From the NCBI GenBank assembly GCA_023512345.1, contig JAILZT010000004.1, positions 248,001-312,000 on the forward strand: a DNA stretch of 64,000 nucleotides, given 5' to 3'. The position numbers were made by a program, and so were the translations under genes. Source of the DNA: Paenibacillus sp. (GTDB taxonomy: Bacteria; Bacillota; Bacilli; Paenibacillales; Paenibacillaceae). Below are positions 42,132 through 50,294 of this stretch, in pieces (position 1 is the stretch's first letter; each line of letters begins with the position of its first letter). The notes beneath the pieces were generated by a model. That model did no database searches and was not told the origin of the DNA. It saw only the letters and a list, made by a program, of their open reading frames with translations.

Positions 42132-43886
42132 ATGGATTACCTTAAAAAATTGCCGATAAAAGTCCAATTGTCTATGTTGGTCACTATCATTATCGTGATC
42201 GTTATTTTTATTATTTTTACCAATTACTTCAAAGCAGCTAATGTGGTGGAAAAGAAAAATAACGAATATTTTACGGAAATGATTTCTCAAATGAATCAAA
42301 CTGTATCTTCAAACAGCGATGTTGTGAAGCGAATAGTTCAAAATATCTCTTATAACTCCCCTATCGTACAGCAATATTTGAATGAGACCAATCCGGTAAC
42401 GAAATTTGTACAATATACACAACTGAAAAGCTATATTGCAGACATGATTAGTATGAAGGACGGTATTTTAGATATCGCGCTGATTGGAAGCGACGGCACG
42501 AAATTCAACCTCAACGGCGACATCAATAACCTGATTCCACTTAAAAATGAAATACCAAAAAAACAGCTTTATTATTTTACGGGCTTGAAAACACTTCCTT
42601 TCAATAACGAAAACGAGAATGTGTTTATTGCGGGAGCTCAAATCTATTCTATTAACAATTATGAAAACACAAAAGAAATCGGCACGCTTCTGATTGTTAT
42701 GGACGCAAACGCTCTACTCGGGTCCTCAAACAAAGCGTTGCGGATGAGTGGAAGTAAAACATATGCACTGGATCGCAATGGCAACGTTTTTTTTACCAAT
42801 GATGACGCGGTAAAGCTCGGCAGCGCCTATTCACCACTGTTAGAAAAAGATGGGGATGTTATCATTCAGAAAGGCGTGATTCCCGATATTGGGGGAGTCA
42901 TTATGTTCAAGCTGCCGAAGAGTGAGCTTCTAAGCGGTATCGAAGAAATTCGCAAACAATCGTTTCTTATTTTCTTTATCTCCTTGCTTTTATTGGCCAT
43001 CCCCTTTTTTCTAGTAATGAATAATATTCTTCAGCCTTTAAAGAAGTTAATGCGGTTAATGAATGAAATCAAATTAGGTAAACTGAATAACCTTCAGAAG
43101 CGGATCAGTCTGCAGGGATATGCGGAAATCATTATAATGGCAAACGATTTTAACGAGATGCTGGACGAAATTGACGACCTGACTCATCGTCTGTTGGAAA
43201 GCAACACAAGACTGTACGAGGCGGAATTGGTTAAAAAGCAGTCCGAAATGGCGTATTTGCAAAGCCAGATCAATCCGCACTTTTTATACAATACACTGGA
43301 GTCTATTAACGGAATTGCGGCGAAAGAAGGGGCTGATAAGATATTTCATATGACAAAAGCTCTAAGCCTTGTTTTTCGATATAGCATTCAAGGAACGGAT
43401 ACGGTTCCGCTTCGCGAGGAGCTCAAGATGATTAAAAGCTTTATCTACATTCAAAAAATTCGGTTCAGCAACCGGTTTGAAGTGAACTATCATTTTTCCG
43501 AAGAGATTTTGGAGTACAGGGTTCCGAAGATGATTTTGCAGCCGATTGTGGAAAATGCCATTTTTCACGGAATCGAGCCGAAAAGCGGTGAGGGCTTATT
43601 AGAGATTTCGGGAGAAGTTTCAGGGGATATGATCCTATTAACTGTTAAAGACAACGGAATGGGTATGGAGGATGAAAAGCTTCGAATGATTATGAATAGC
43701 TTGTCTGCCAAGCATGGGCTAATCGGCCAATACCAGGACCGGATCTTAAACATTGGATTGGCTAATGTTAACAATCGGGTGAAATTGAAATACGGGAACG
43801 AGTATGGCATTATAATCGAAAGCGAAATTGGATATGGTACAGAAATTGTCATTATGATGCCGGCTGGGAGTGACTCCGATGTATAA
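42132..43886 (+). CDS. YesM-like sensor histidine kinase (arabinoside locus)
   Basis: A 584-aa membrane kinase. The N-terminal helix has VQLSMLVTIIIVIVIFIIF, then an extracellular sensor of about 240 residues, a second helix (FLIFFISLLLLAIPFFLVM), HAMP, His_kinase with QINPHFLYNTLESIN (about His383) and a HATPase with LQPIVENAIFHG and DNGMGM. AGAGGGTCGTG precedes the ATG. The response regulator start overlaps its 3' end by eight bases, so translation is coupled. It likely senses an extracellular arabinoside. Confidence 0.9.
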   Translation: MDYLKKLPIKVQLSMLVTIIIVIVIFIIFTNYFKAANVVEKKNNEYFTEMISQMNQTVSSNSDVVKRIVQNISYNSPIVQQYLNETNPVTKFVQYTQLKSYIADMISMKDGILDIALIGSDGTKFNLNGDINNLIPLKNEIPKKQLYYFTGLKTLPFNNENENVFIAGAQIYSINNYENTKEIGTLLIVMDANALLGSSNKALRMSGSKTYALDRNGNVFFTNDDAVKLGSAYSPLLEKDGDVIIQKGVIPDIGGVIMFKLPKSELLSGIEEIRKQSFLIFFISLLLLAIPFFLVMNNILQPLKKLMRLMNEIKLGKLNNLQKRISLQGYAEIIIMANDFNEMLDEIDDLTHRLLESNTRLYEAELVKKQSEMAYLQSQINPHFLYNTLESINGIAAKEGADKIFHMTKALSLVFRYSIQGTDTVPLREELKMIKSFIYIQKIRFSNRFEVNYHFSEEILEYRVPKMILQPIVENAIFHGIEPKSGEGLLEISGEVSGDMILLTVKDNGMGMEDEKLRMIMNSLSAKHGLIGQYQDRILNIGLANVNNRVKLKYGNEYGIIIESEIGYGTEIVIMMPAGSDSDV

Positions 43887-45303
43887 AGTGTTTCTTGTAG
43901 ACGATGAAGAGATGGTGATAGAGAGTTTAAAAGCAAGCGTGGACTGGAACAAATATGGGTTCGAGGTCGCGGGCTTTGCCTTAAGAGGCGAGGAAGCGTT
44001 CAAAATGATTGCGGTCATGAAACCGGATGTCGTATTTACGGATATCCGGATGCCCGGTATGAGCGGCCTTGAACTCATTAAACGTTTAAAGGATACGTTC
44101 AATCCTGCTATGGCCATCGTTGTAAGCGGGTACGCCGAATTTGCCTTGGCTCAGAAAGCGATTAATTACGGCGCATTCGGTTACTGCCTGAAGCCGTTCG
44201 ACGAAGGTGAGATTATCGGTTTCCTAAAAAAAGCGAGGGCAGTTCTGGATGAGCGCGATACATCCATTGCTACAAAAATATGGGATCTTATGGAGGAAAA
44301 TCATAAGGGGGCCAGAGAAGGTTTACGCAGGATGTTAACCTTGTCGGGAATCGATCTCGAATCGGCTGAGGGCATGAAGGCAATCGTCACGATCGGAAAA
44401 AGCAAGCTAAGGCTTGACGGGGTGCGCGGCTGCGTCATCTTGAATATAGGGTTTGGCAAATACGCTTACCTGATTCAGGAGAACCTTGATAGCCAATTGC
44501 AAATCGATTTACGGGAAGCGGCAGCCAGTGGAATAAAGGGAATCGGAGTCAGCGGCATCATCCGCGAGGAAGAACAGATTAAAGAAGCGATTCATACGGC
44601 TGAAATCAACGCGTACCTTTACTTTATAACGGGCGTATCGTGCAGTGTTTCAAATGAAGCAGTCAACGTGCCGGAGAAAGATCATTCCATCAAAAAAATG
44701 GAGGAAGCCCTCGGCAAAAACGATATCGCTGCGCTTTTCGATTTGCTTGACGAGACGGGAGCCTTATTTGCGAGCGGACAATTGAATATGAAGCATGCTT
44801 TGATCGTTTATAATCAGATCATGTCGTTTGCTCATAAGTACGACGAAGAACCATACGAAGATTATATGTATTCATTGGATCAGCTTGCAGGCTTGTTTGA
44901 TACTGCTCATGACATGCTGCTGTTTCTGAAAGAACGGCTAAGAGAGAAGCTCGAAACGACAACGCAATGGAAGCTTCTTCATGTGAGGAATCGAACATTC
45001 AAAGCTATCTTAACCTATGTCGATGAAAATTATTGCCGCGACATTTCGATTTCAGGCATTTCAAAACAATTTAATGTGAATGGCAACTACATAAGCCAGC
45101 TGTTCACGAAGGAAGTCGGAACAACGTTCACGCAATATTTGTCAAAGCTCCGGATCGATTATGCTTGCCAATTGCTTACGACCACAGATCTTCCCATCAA
45201 TGAAATAGCTGAAAAGGCGGGGTATGACGATAACTTCTATTTTAGCCGGATTTTTAAAAGAATGAAGGGGATAACACCCAGTGCCTATCGGGCTGATAAA
45301 TAA
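43879..45303 (+). CDS. YesN-like response regulator with AraC-type DNA-binding domain
   Basis: A 474-aa partner of the preceding kinase. The receiver has VDDEEMV, phosphoacceptor Asp55 in FTDIRMPGM and Lys in LKPFDE. The C-terminal AraC domain has DISISGISKQFNVNGNYISQ and EIAEKAGYDDNFYFSRIFKR. The ATG at 43879 has GGGAGTG upstream. It probably activates the ABC transporter operon that follows and perhaps the GH genes beyond. Confidence 0.9.
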   Translation: MYKVFLVDDEEMVIESLKASVDWNKYGFEVAGFALRGEEAFKMIAVMKPDVVFTDIRMPGMSGLELIKRLKDTFNPAMAIVVSGYAEFALAQKAINYGAFGYCLKPFDEGEIIGFLKKARAVLDERDTSIATKIWDLMEENHKGAREGLRRMLTLSGIDLESAEGMKAIVTIGKSKLRLDGVRGCVILNIGFGKYAYLIQENLDSQLQIDLREAAASGIKGIGVSGIIREEEQIKEAIHTAEINAYLYFITGVSCSVSNEAVNVPEKDHSIKKMEEALGKNDIAALFDLLDETGALFASGQLNMKHALIVYNQIMSFAHKYDEEPYEDYMYSLDQLAGLFDTAHDMLLFLKERLREKLETTTQWKLLHVRNRTFKAILTYVDENYCRDISISGISKQFNVNGNYISQLFTKEVGTTFTQYLSKLRIDYACQLLTTTDLPINEIAEKAGYDDNFYFSRIFKRMKGITPSAYRADK

Positions 45304-45325
45304 TATAGCTGTTCTATTTCCCCGA

Positions 45326-45367
45326 GAAACGGGTGCCGTCCATAAACGGCACCCGTTTCTTCTTGTT
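45326..45367 (+). terminator. Terminator after second yesN-like gene
   Basis: GAAACGGGTGCCGT pairs perfectly (14 bp) with ACGGCACCCGTTTC around CCATAA, followed by TTCTTGTT. The stem shares GGTGCCGTCC with the hairpin after nrdR. Confidence 0.8.
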
Positions 45368-45414
45368 AATGGACATTAATTCGTCAATATGGATTATTCT
45401 TATATTCCCAGTAA

Positions 45415-45437
45415 AGATAACGCTTTCATTTTATAAT
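45415..45437 (+). promoter_or_regulatory. CcpA (cre) site and -10 box of the arabinoside ABC operon
   Basis: AGATAACGCTTTCAT (45415-45429) read in reverse, ATGAAAGCGTTATCT, matches cre WTGNAANCGNWNNCW at all fixed positions. TATAAT follows at 45432-45437. A repressor here would block promoter access. No good -35 was seen. Confidence 0.65.
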
Positions 45438-45530
45438 AATCGTACATTTTTGCCTAACCAGCGTGAATGTTCCTGTCGATAAAAGTCGCTTATGATAGAT
45501 GTACAAATAGATGATAGAGGTGAATAGGAT

Positions 45531-46490
45531 TTGGAAACCAATACGCCGCTCAGACTTCGAAGCAGCATATCCATACGGCGAACAGAGAATCGATTGTGGA
45601 AAGAAATTGTAAATCATAAGTACCTTTACATCCTTATAGCGCCTGTGATTATTTATTACCTTGTATTTTCCTATTTCCCCATGTATGGAATTGTACTCGC
45701 ATTCAAAGAATTCGACTATTCGAAGGGAATACTCGGAAGCCCCTGGAATCATTTTCAAAACTTTAGCGAAGTATTTGGCAACCCTGATTTTCGGGTCGCT
45801 TTTCGTAATACGATTCTGATCAGTTTAGGCAGACTAATCATTGAGTTCCCGGTTCCGATTCTCCTTGCATTGCTGCTGAACGAAATATCGAAAAATCGGA
45901 TAACGCGTGTTTTTCAAACCATCTTTACCTTTCCACATTTTATCAGCTGGGTTGTATTAAGTGGAATTATTGTCGGGATCTTCAACGATCAGGGCTTATA
46001 CAATCAAATTTTGACGGTTTTTGGATTTGAAAAAACGTCTGTATTGACGGATGGCCCCGGCTTCACGGTAGTGCTGTTTCTATCAAATATATGGAAAGAG
46101 GCGGGCTGGTCGTGCATTCTTTATTTGGCGGCGATCGCGGGAATCAATCCGGAGCTGTATGAAGCGGCAGAAGTCGATGGAGCGAGTCGGTTTCAACAAA
46201 TGAAAGCGATCACTTGGCCGGTGTTGAAATCGACCGCAGCTGTACTCCTGATTTTGGCCGTCGGCAACATCATGAACGGCGGTTTTGATCAAATCTTTAA
46301 CATATACAACCCCGCTGTTTATGAATACGCGGATATTATGGACACTTATGTGTATCGCAGCGCATTTACGGATGCGACAGGGTTCGGATTTTCGACGACA
46401 GTTGGGCTTTTGAAGTCCGTGGTCAATTTCGCACTGCTGTTCGGCGCGAATTACCTTGTCAAGACCGTTGGAAAGGAGGAGGGCTTGTAA
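45531..46490 (+). CDS. Carbohydrate ABC transporter permease (LplB-like), arabinoside locus
   Basis: A 319-aa six-helix permease: LIAPVIIYYLVFSYFPMYGIV, LAFKEFDYSKGI and EAA loop LYEAAEVDGASRFQQMKAITWP. It starts with TTG at 45531, eight bases after GAGGTG. It is directly followed by its partner. No ATPase gene is present nearby, as with the first importer. Confidence 0.9.
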   Translation: METNTPLRLRSSISIRRTENRLWKEIVNHKYLYILIAPVIIYYLVFSYFPMYGIVLAFKEFDYSKGILGSPWNHFQNFSEVFGNPDFRVAFRNTILISLGRLIIEFPVPILLALLLNEISKNRITRVFQTIFTFPHFISWVVLSGIIVGIFNDQGLYNQILTVFGFEKTSVLTDGPGFTVVLFLSNIWKEAGWSCILYLAAIAGINPELYEAAEVDGASRFQQMKAITWPVLKSTAAVLLILAVGNIMNGGFDQIFNIYNPAVYEYADIMDTYVYRSAFTDATGFGFSTTVGLLKSVVNFALLFGANYLVKTVGKEEGL

Positions 46491-47366
46491 GTGAAGAAAA
46501 AAATAAGCATGGCTAATCTAATCATCACCATTTTTCTGGCTATTATTTCCTTGTTTGCCTTGTTTCCCTTTTATCAAACGCTTATGCTGTCGTTCTCTAC
46601 GGTTACCGATGTCTCTTCAGGCAAGCTGTTTCTGTTACCGGCAAACTTCGAATGGTCGTCCTATACGTTTTTATTTCTCGATGGGAAGGTTACTAGAGGG
46701 CTAATCATATCCGTAATCGTTACCCTAACGGGAACCGCTGTGAGTTTGATCGTGACGACCGCCGGAGCCTATGCTTTGTCCAAAAAAACCTTACCTGGCA
46801 GAAACCTTATCTTTAATGGCATTATCTTTACAATGTTCTTTTCAGGAGGTTTAATCCCTTACTTTCTTACCCTGCAGAAGCTTCATTTGCAAAATAATAT
46901 GCTTGTTATGATCCTTCCTTTGGCCGTCAATACCTTTTACCTTATTCTGATGAAAAACTTTTTCAATACGATTTCACCATCTTTGGAGGAATCGGCCAAA
47001 ATCGACGGTGCTAACGATATTACGATTCTGGTGCGGATTATAGTGCCCGTATCCATGCCCATCATTGCAACGATGATCCTGTTCTATGCCGTAGACCGGT
47101 GGAACGAATGGTGGATTCCTACGCTCTTTATTGACGATACGAAATTGTATCCGCTTCAATTGGTCTTGCGGAACGCATTAACGAACTTGAGCCAGGTTAT
47201 TGGCAACGCAGCGGGCTCTCAACTGGCGGCGGGTACACTGAACATTTATGGAGATTCCGTCAGGTCCGCAATGATTGTCATTTCCGCAGTCCCTATTATA
47301 TTGGTATATCCGTTTATTCAGAAGTATTTTGCTAAAGGCATTATGATCGGATCGATCAAAGGTTAA
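46491..47366 (+). CDS. Carbohydrate ABC transporter permease (YtcP/LplC-like), arabinoside locus
   Basis: A 291-aa six-helix permease. ALFPFYQTLMLSFSTVTDVS lies near the start, EAA loop LEESAKIDGANDITILVRII, ending YPFIQKYFAKGIMIGSIKG. The GTG start abuts the preceding stop codon (TAAGTG), with GGAGGAGG upstream in the end of the LplB-like gene, so the two are coupled. Confidence 0.9.
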   Translation: MKKKISMANLIITIFLAIISLFALFPFYQTLMLSFSTVTDVSSGKLFLLPANFEWSSYTFLFLDGKVTRGLIISVIVTLTGTAVSLIVTTAGAYALSKKTLPGRNLIFNGIIFTMFFSGGLIPYFLTLQKLHLQNNMLVMILPLAVNTFYLILMKNFFNTISPSLEESAKIDGANDITILVRIIVPVSMPIIATMILFYAVDRWNEWWIPTLFIDDTKLYPLQLVLRNALTNLSQVIGNAAGSQLAAGTLNIYGDSVRSAMIVISAVPIILVYPFIQKYFAKGIMIGSIKG

Positions 47367-47390
47367 TAATACTAGCGAAAGCTATTATTA
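47364..47390 (+). other. Intercistronic hairpin before the binding-protein gene
   Basis: AATA-c-TAGC-GAAA-GCTA-TTATTA forms a small AU-rich stem with a GAAA tetraloop. It sits in the same place as the hairpin in the first ABC operon. Confidence 0.4.
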
Positions 47391-47418
47391 TATATAAAAT
47401 GAAAAAGGGTGAGTCTTC

Positions 47419-49047
47419 ATGAGAAAAGGCAAAACGATTGTCATAACAGCTTCCTTAATTCTGGCAGCGATGATTGCAGGCTGCAGCAGCAATGGCGAAA
47501 AAGAACCCGCAGCATCGCCTTCGAACACGGCTGCCAACTCCAATTCAGGAACGGCATCTTCAACGAACAATGAGGTTGCTGCGCCAGTAGAGCTCAACAT
47601 CTCATTAATGGGAATCCAAGATGGATTTGATGCACAAGGCGCCAAGGAAGACGTGCTCTTCAACGATCTGCAGAAGAAATTTAATCTTACGATCAATCCT
47701 GTTCAGGTTACATGGAATGATTGGCAGGAAAAGGCGAAGGTATGGGCCGCATCCGGGCAGCTGCCTGACATATTCCCGAATGCGATTGCGGTGGACAGTC
47801 CCGCTTTATATGCTTCGTGGGCTAAACAAGGCGTTATTAAAGCGCTTCCAGATGATTTGAGAAAATATCCGAATCTGGCCAGAATCATGGAGCTTCCGTC
47901 CATTCAACCGCTGAAGGTGGATGGAAAATTCTATACAGTGCCAAGAATGACCTACAATGATTCGAGCGATTGGATTTTGGACAGACCGATCCTGTACCGC
48001 AAGGATTGGGCCGCACAAGCAGGCTTTACATCGGAGCCGCAAAGCTTCGACGAATTCGTAGCGATGATCAAAGCAGTGCAAAAGCAGCATCCTGGAACGG
48101 CTGGAATCGCGATTATGAATAAAGATTTCCTGAACACATTGTTCCTTCCGACATTCCCTGAAATGTCCAACAAGAAGAGTTGGACGAATGAGGACGGCAA
48201 ATGGGTGCCTTCCTTTGCCTCATCTAAAATAAATGACGGTATCAAGCAGTTAAGACAACTCTATTCAGAAGGTTTGCTGGACAAGGATTTCGCGATCCAA
48301 AAAGAAGCAGACGGCTTTACGAAATTCATGAACGGCCAAGCATTTATTTCCCTCGGTGGAACGTTTGCGAACCCTACTAACATCGAAACGTTCAGTAAAG
48401 CGAATCCGGGCGTCACTATTGCTGATGCGGTCGGGCTCATGAACATTTGGCCAGCGGCAGATGGCAACCGATATACGTTTGTTGAATCGCCATTCTGGTC
48501 CGAGACTTTCTTCAGCAACAAATTGGATGACGAAAAATTCGATAGAGCGCTTCAATTGATTGATTATATGTCCTCGGAAGAATACTCTGCTTTGGCAGTA
48601 AACGGTATTCTGGACACGGACTACAAAATGGAGGGCGACAAAGCGGTTTCGCTGCTGAAAGCCGACGAAACGCTGCAAAAGAAATACCCGGTCAATTCCG
48701 CGATTGGCTTCCTGGCGCAATGGCATGGTGCATTCAATAAAGCGGGTAAAGCAGTTATCAATACTAACCCGGATGTCGCGGCTTGGCAGGTATATGACCA
48801 CGATATGTTCGTGAAGTTCAAGCAAGAAGATAAGCCGGCCCCTATCAATTTTGACATTATGTTAATGTCCACTCCGGCGAAGGACAAGCTTAACGTAAAT
48901 GTGATGGACGATCTTGTCAAAGTCATTTTGGAGAAGGGCGATCCTATTGAATTGTGGAAGGCTACAGTTAAAGGCTATGATGCCAAAGGGCTTCAAGAGG
49001 CGATTGCCGAAGTGAATGCGAAAGCTGAGGAATTGGGAATTAAATAA
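47419..49047 (+). CDS. Extracellular solute-binding lipoprotein, arabinoside locus
   Basis: A 542-aa binding protein with lipobox IAGC (Cys about 22), a low-complexity Asn/Ser/Thr linker, then a LplA/YtcQ-type solute-binding domain (ELNISLMGIQDGFD, FNLTINPVQVTWNDWQEKAKVW, ASGQLPDIFPN). The length fits oligosaccharide binders. AAAGGGTGAG precedes the ATG. The neighbouring GH127/GH51/GH43 genes suggest an arabino-oligosaccharide ligand; this is inference. Confidence 0.9.
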   Translation: MRKGKTIVITASLILAAMIAGCSSNGEKEPAASPSNTAANSNSGTASSTNNEVAAPVELNISLMGIQDGFDAQGAKEDVLFNDLQKKFNLTINPVQVTWNDWQEKAKVWAASGQLPDIFPNAIAVDSPALYASWAKQGVIKALPDDLRKYPNLARIMELPSIQPLKVDGKFYTVPRMTYNDSSDWILDRPILYRKDWAAQAGFTSEPQSFDEFVAMIKAVQKQHPGTAGIAIMNKDFLNTLFLPTFPEMSNKKSWTNEDGKWVPSFASSKINDGIKQLRQLYSEGLLDKDFAIQKEADGFTKFMNGQAFISLGGTFANPTNIETFSKANPGVTIADAVGLMNIWPAADGNRYTFVESPFWSETFFSNKLDDEKFDRALQLIDYMSSEEYSALAVNGILDTDYKMEGDKAVSLLKADETLQKKYPVNSAIGFLAQWHGAFNKAGKAVINTNPDVAAWQVYDHDMFVKFKQEDKPAPINFDIMLMSTPAKDKLNVNVMDDLVKVILEKGDPIELWKATVKGYDAKGLQEAIAEVNAKAEELGIK

Positions 49048-49056
49048 GGTAAATAG

Positions 49057-49173
49057 ACATTCGGTCGCTCCCAATTCTCCACTGATCCCTATCTCAACGG
49101 AATGGTGGATGGCTTCCGCATTTATAATCGTTCTTTATCCACGTCGGAAGTATTGGCAGTGATGAACGAGTAG
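49057..49173 (+). pseudogene. Remnant of a LamG-like (concanavalin) domain
   Basis: An in-frame stretch without a start reads TFGRSQFSTDPYLNGMVDGF then RIYNRSLSTSEVLAVMNE and a stop. This is the standard last strand of LamG/LamGL domains attached to secreted glycosidases (GRS...DPYLNG-x-IDDFRIYNR-x-LS). Only this tail is left, so a secreted arabinan- or galactan-active enzyme was probably deleted here. 49174-49233 holds nothing else. Confidence 0.75.
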
Positions 49174-49233
49174 AATTCGGTACTCCTGACTCGGGAAGAC
49201 GTAATCGCAACGACGCTAACGAAAGACGGTCTT

Positions 49234-49270
49234 GCAACCTATCCAACTAATGGGGTAGGTTGCTTTTTCG
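49234..49270. terminator. Terminator after the LamG remnant
   Basis: GCAACCTATCC pairs with GGGTAGGTTGC, followed by TTTTTC. It may once have served the lost gene and now also backs the convergent AraC gene. Confidence 0.75.
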
Positions 49271-49309
49271 TGTTTGGGGATGTCATCTTCTCAATGGGGT
49301 GCTTGTGAT

Positions 49310-50164
49310 TTATCTAGCATGAAGCTTCCGAAAAGCGAGCGGTGGCATCCCCGTATGGCGCTTGAAGCAGCTGGAGAAGTACGGCGCATAGCGGAAGCCG
49401 GTTCGCTCGCCAACCTCGGCCACCGACCATTCGGTCTTGATCAGCAGCAGCTTAGCCTGTTCAAGCCGATATCGAAGCAAATATTCCATCGGTGTACATC
49501 GATAAATTTCCTTCATGCACCGAGCGATATAGTTGTGGTGAAAATGGAGCGCCTCGGCCAGCGTTTCGTTCGTCAGGTCCTGTTGATAGTGCTGGCGCAA
49601 ATAGGCCTCCGTACGCTCTGCCAGCTTCAAGACCGATCTCGTGGCAGCGTCGCCAAGTTCCTCCTCTTCTTGCAGCATCTGCAACAGCTCCATGAACTGC
49701 TGCTGCTCTTTCCAGTAGACGGACGAGCCGTTCGCATCTACATGCTCCAGCATATGTTCAAGCAGCTGCTCGACTCTCGCGAACTGCCTTGGGGACGAAT
49801 ATTGCGGCAGCCTGAGCTTATAAGGATTTGCCCATGCATGCCGAATAGGAAGTGAATAATCGGTGTCGCTCAATATGTGATAGGCGCCCTGGAACTCGAA
49901 ATGGATCCAATAGAAGACGGTTTCTGATAAGCAAGGAGCAGTCGAATAGTGATAGCGGTCAGGAAGCAGCAGCAGCGATTGGCCTTGGCTGACCTCCCAT
50001 TGCTCCTCGTCCTCTCCTATATAGAGCGTTCCTTGCACGATGAAGAGCAGGTCGAAGATGCCGAGATTTCGCCGGTTCGGATGCTGCTGTCCCGGCTCAT
50101 ATTGGGTTCGTCCAATCGTAATGTAATAGGGTAACGGAGGCAGCTCCAACAGAATCCTGTTCAT
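49310..50164 (-). CDS. AraC-family regulator with cupin sensor domain
   Basis: A 284-aa regulator. The N-terminal cupin-like sugar-binding domain has DLLFIVQGTLYIGE and SLLLLPDRYHYS. The C-terminal AraC domain has two helix-turn-helix units (LTNETLAEALHFHHNYIARC, and SVAEVGERTGFRYAPYFSSC with FKRHTGMPPLAFR). GAAGGGAC precedes the ATG. It is divergent from GH127. The 130-bp gap contains several GTTTGAT/ATCAAAC half-sites (near 50207, 50253 and 50263) that could be its operators. Confidence 0.87.
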   Translation of the reverse strand: MNRILLELPPLPYYITIGRTQYEPGQQHPNRRNLGIFDLLFIVQGTLYIGEDEEQWEVSQGQSLLLLPDRYHYSTAPCLSETVFYWIHFEFQGAYHILSDTDYSLPIRHAWANPYKLRLPQYSSPRQFARVEQLLEHMLEHVDANGSSVYWKEQQQFMELLQMLQEEEELGDAATRSVLKLAERTEAYLRQHYQQDLTNETLAEALHFHHNYIARCMKEIYRCTPMEYLLRYRLEQAKLLLIKTEWSVAEVGERTGFRYAPYFSSCFKRHTGMPPLAFRKLHAR

Positions 50165-50294
50165 GGATAACGTCCCTTCAATTTGTGTGAAATATTATAA
50201 GAAATAGTTTGATTCATTCGTAGAAAACCGCTATTTATAAGTATAAACTGGTATTATCAAACAATCAAATTGTATATATCGGAGAGATGACAAA

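Noticed and set aside
49274..49855. 193-codon forward ORF
   Set aside because: It is the mirror frame of the AraC gene at 49310-50164, which has clear helix-turn-helix motifs.
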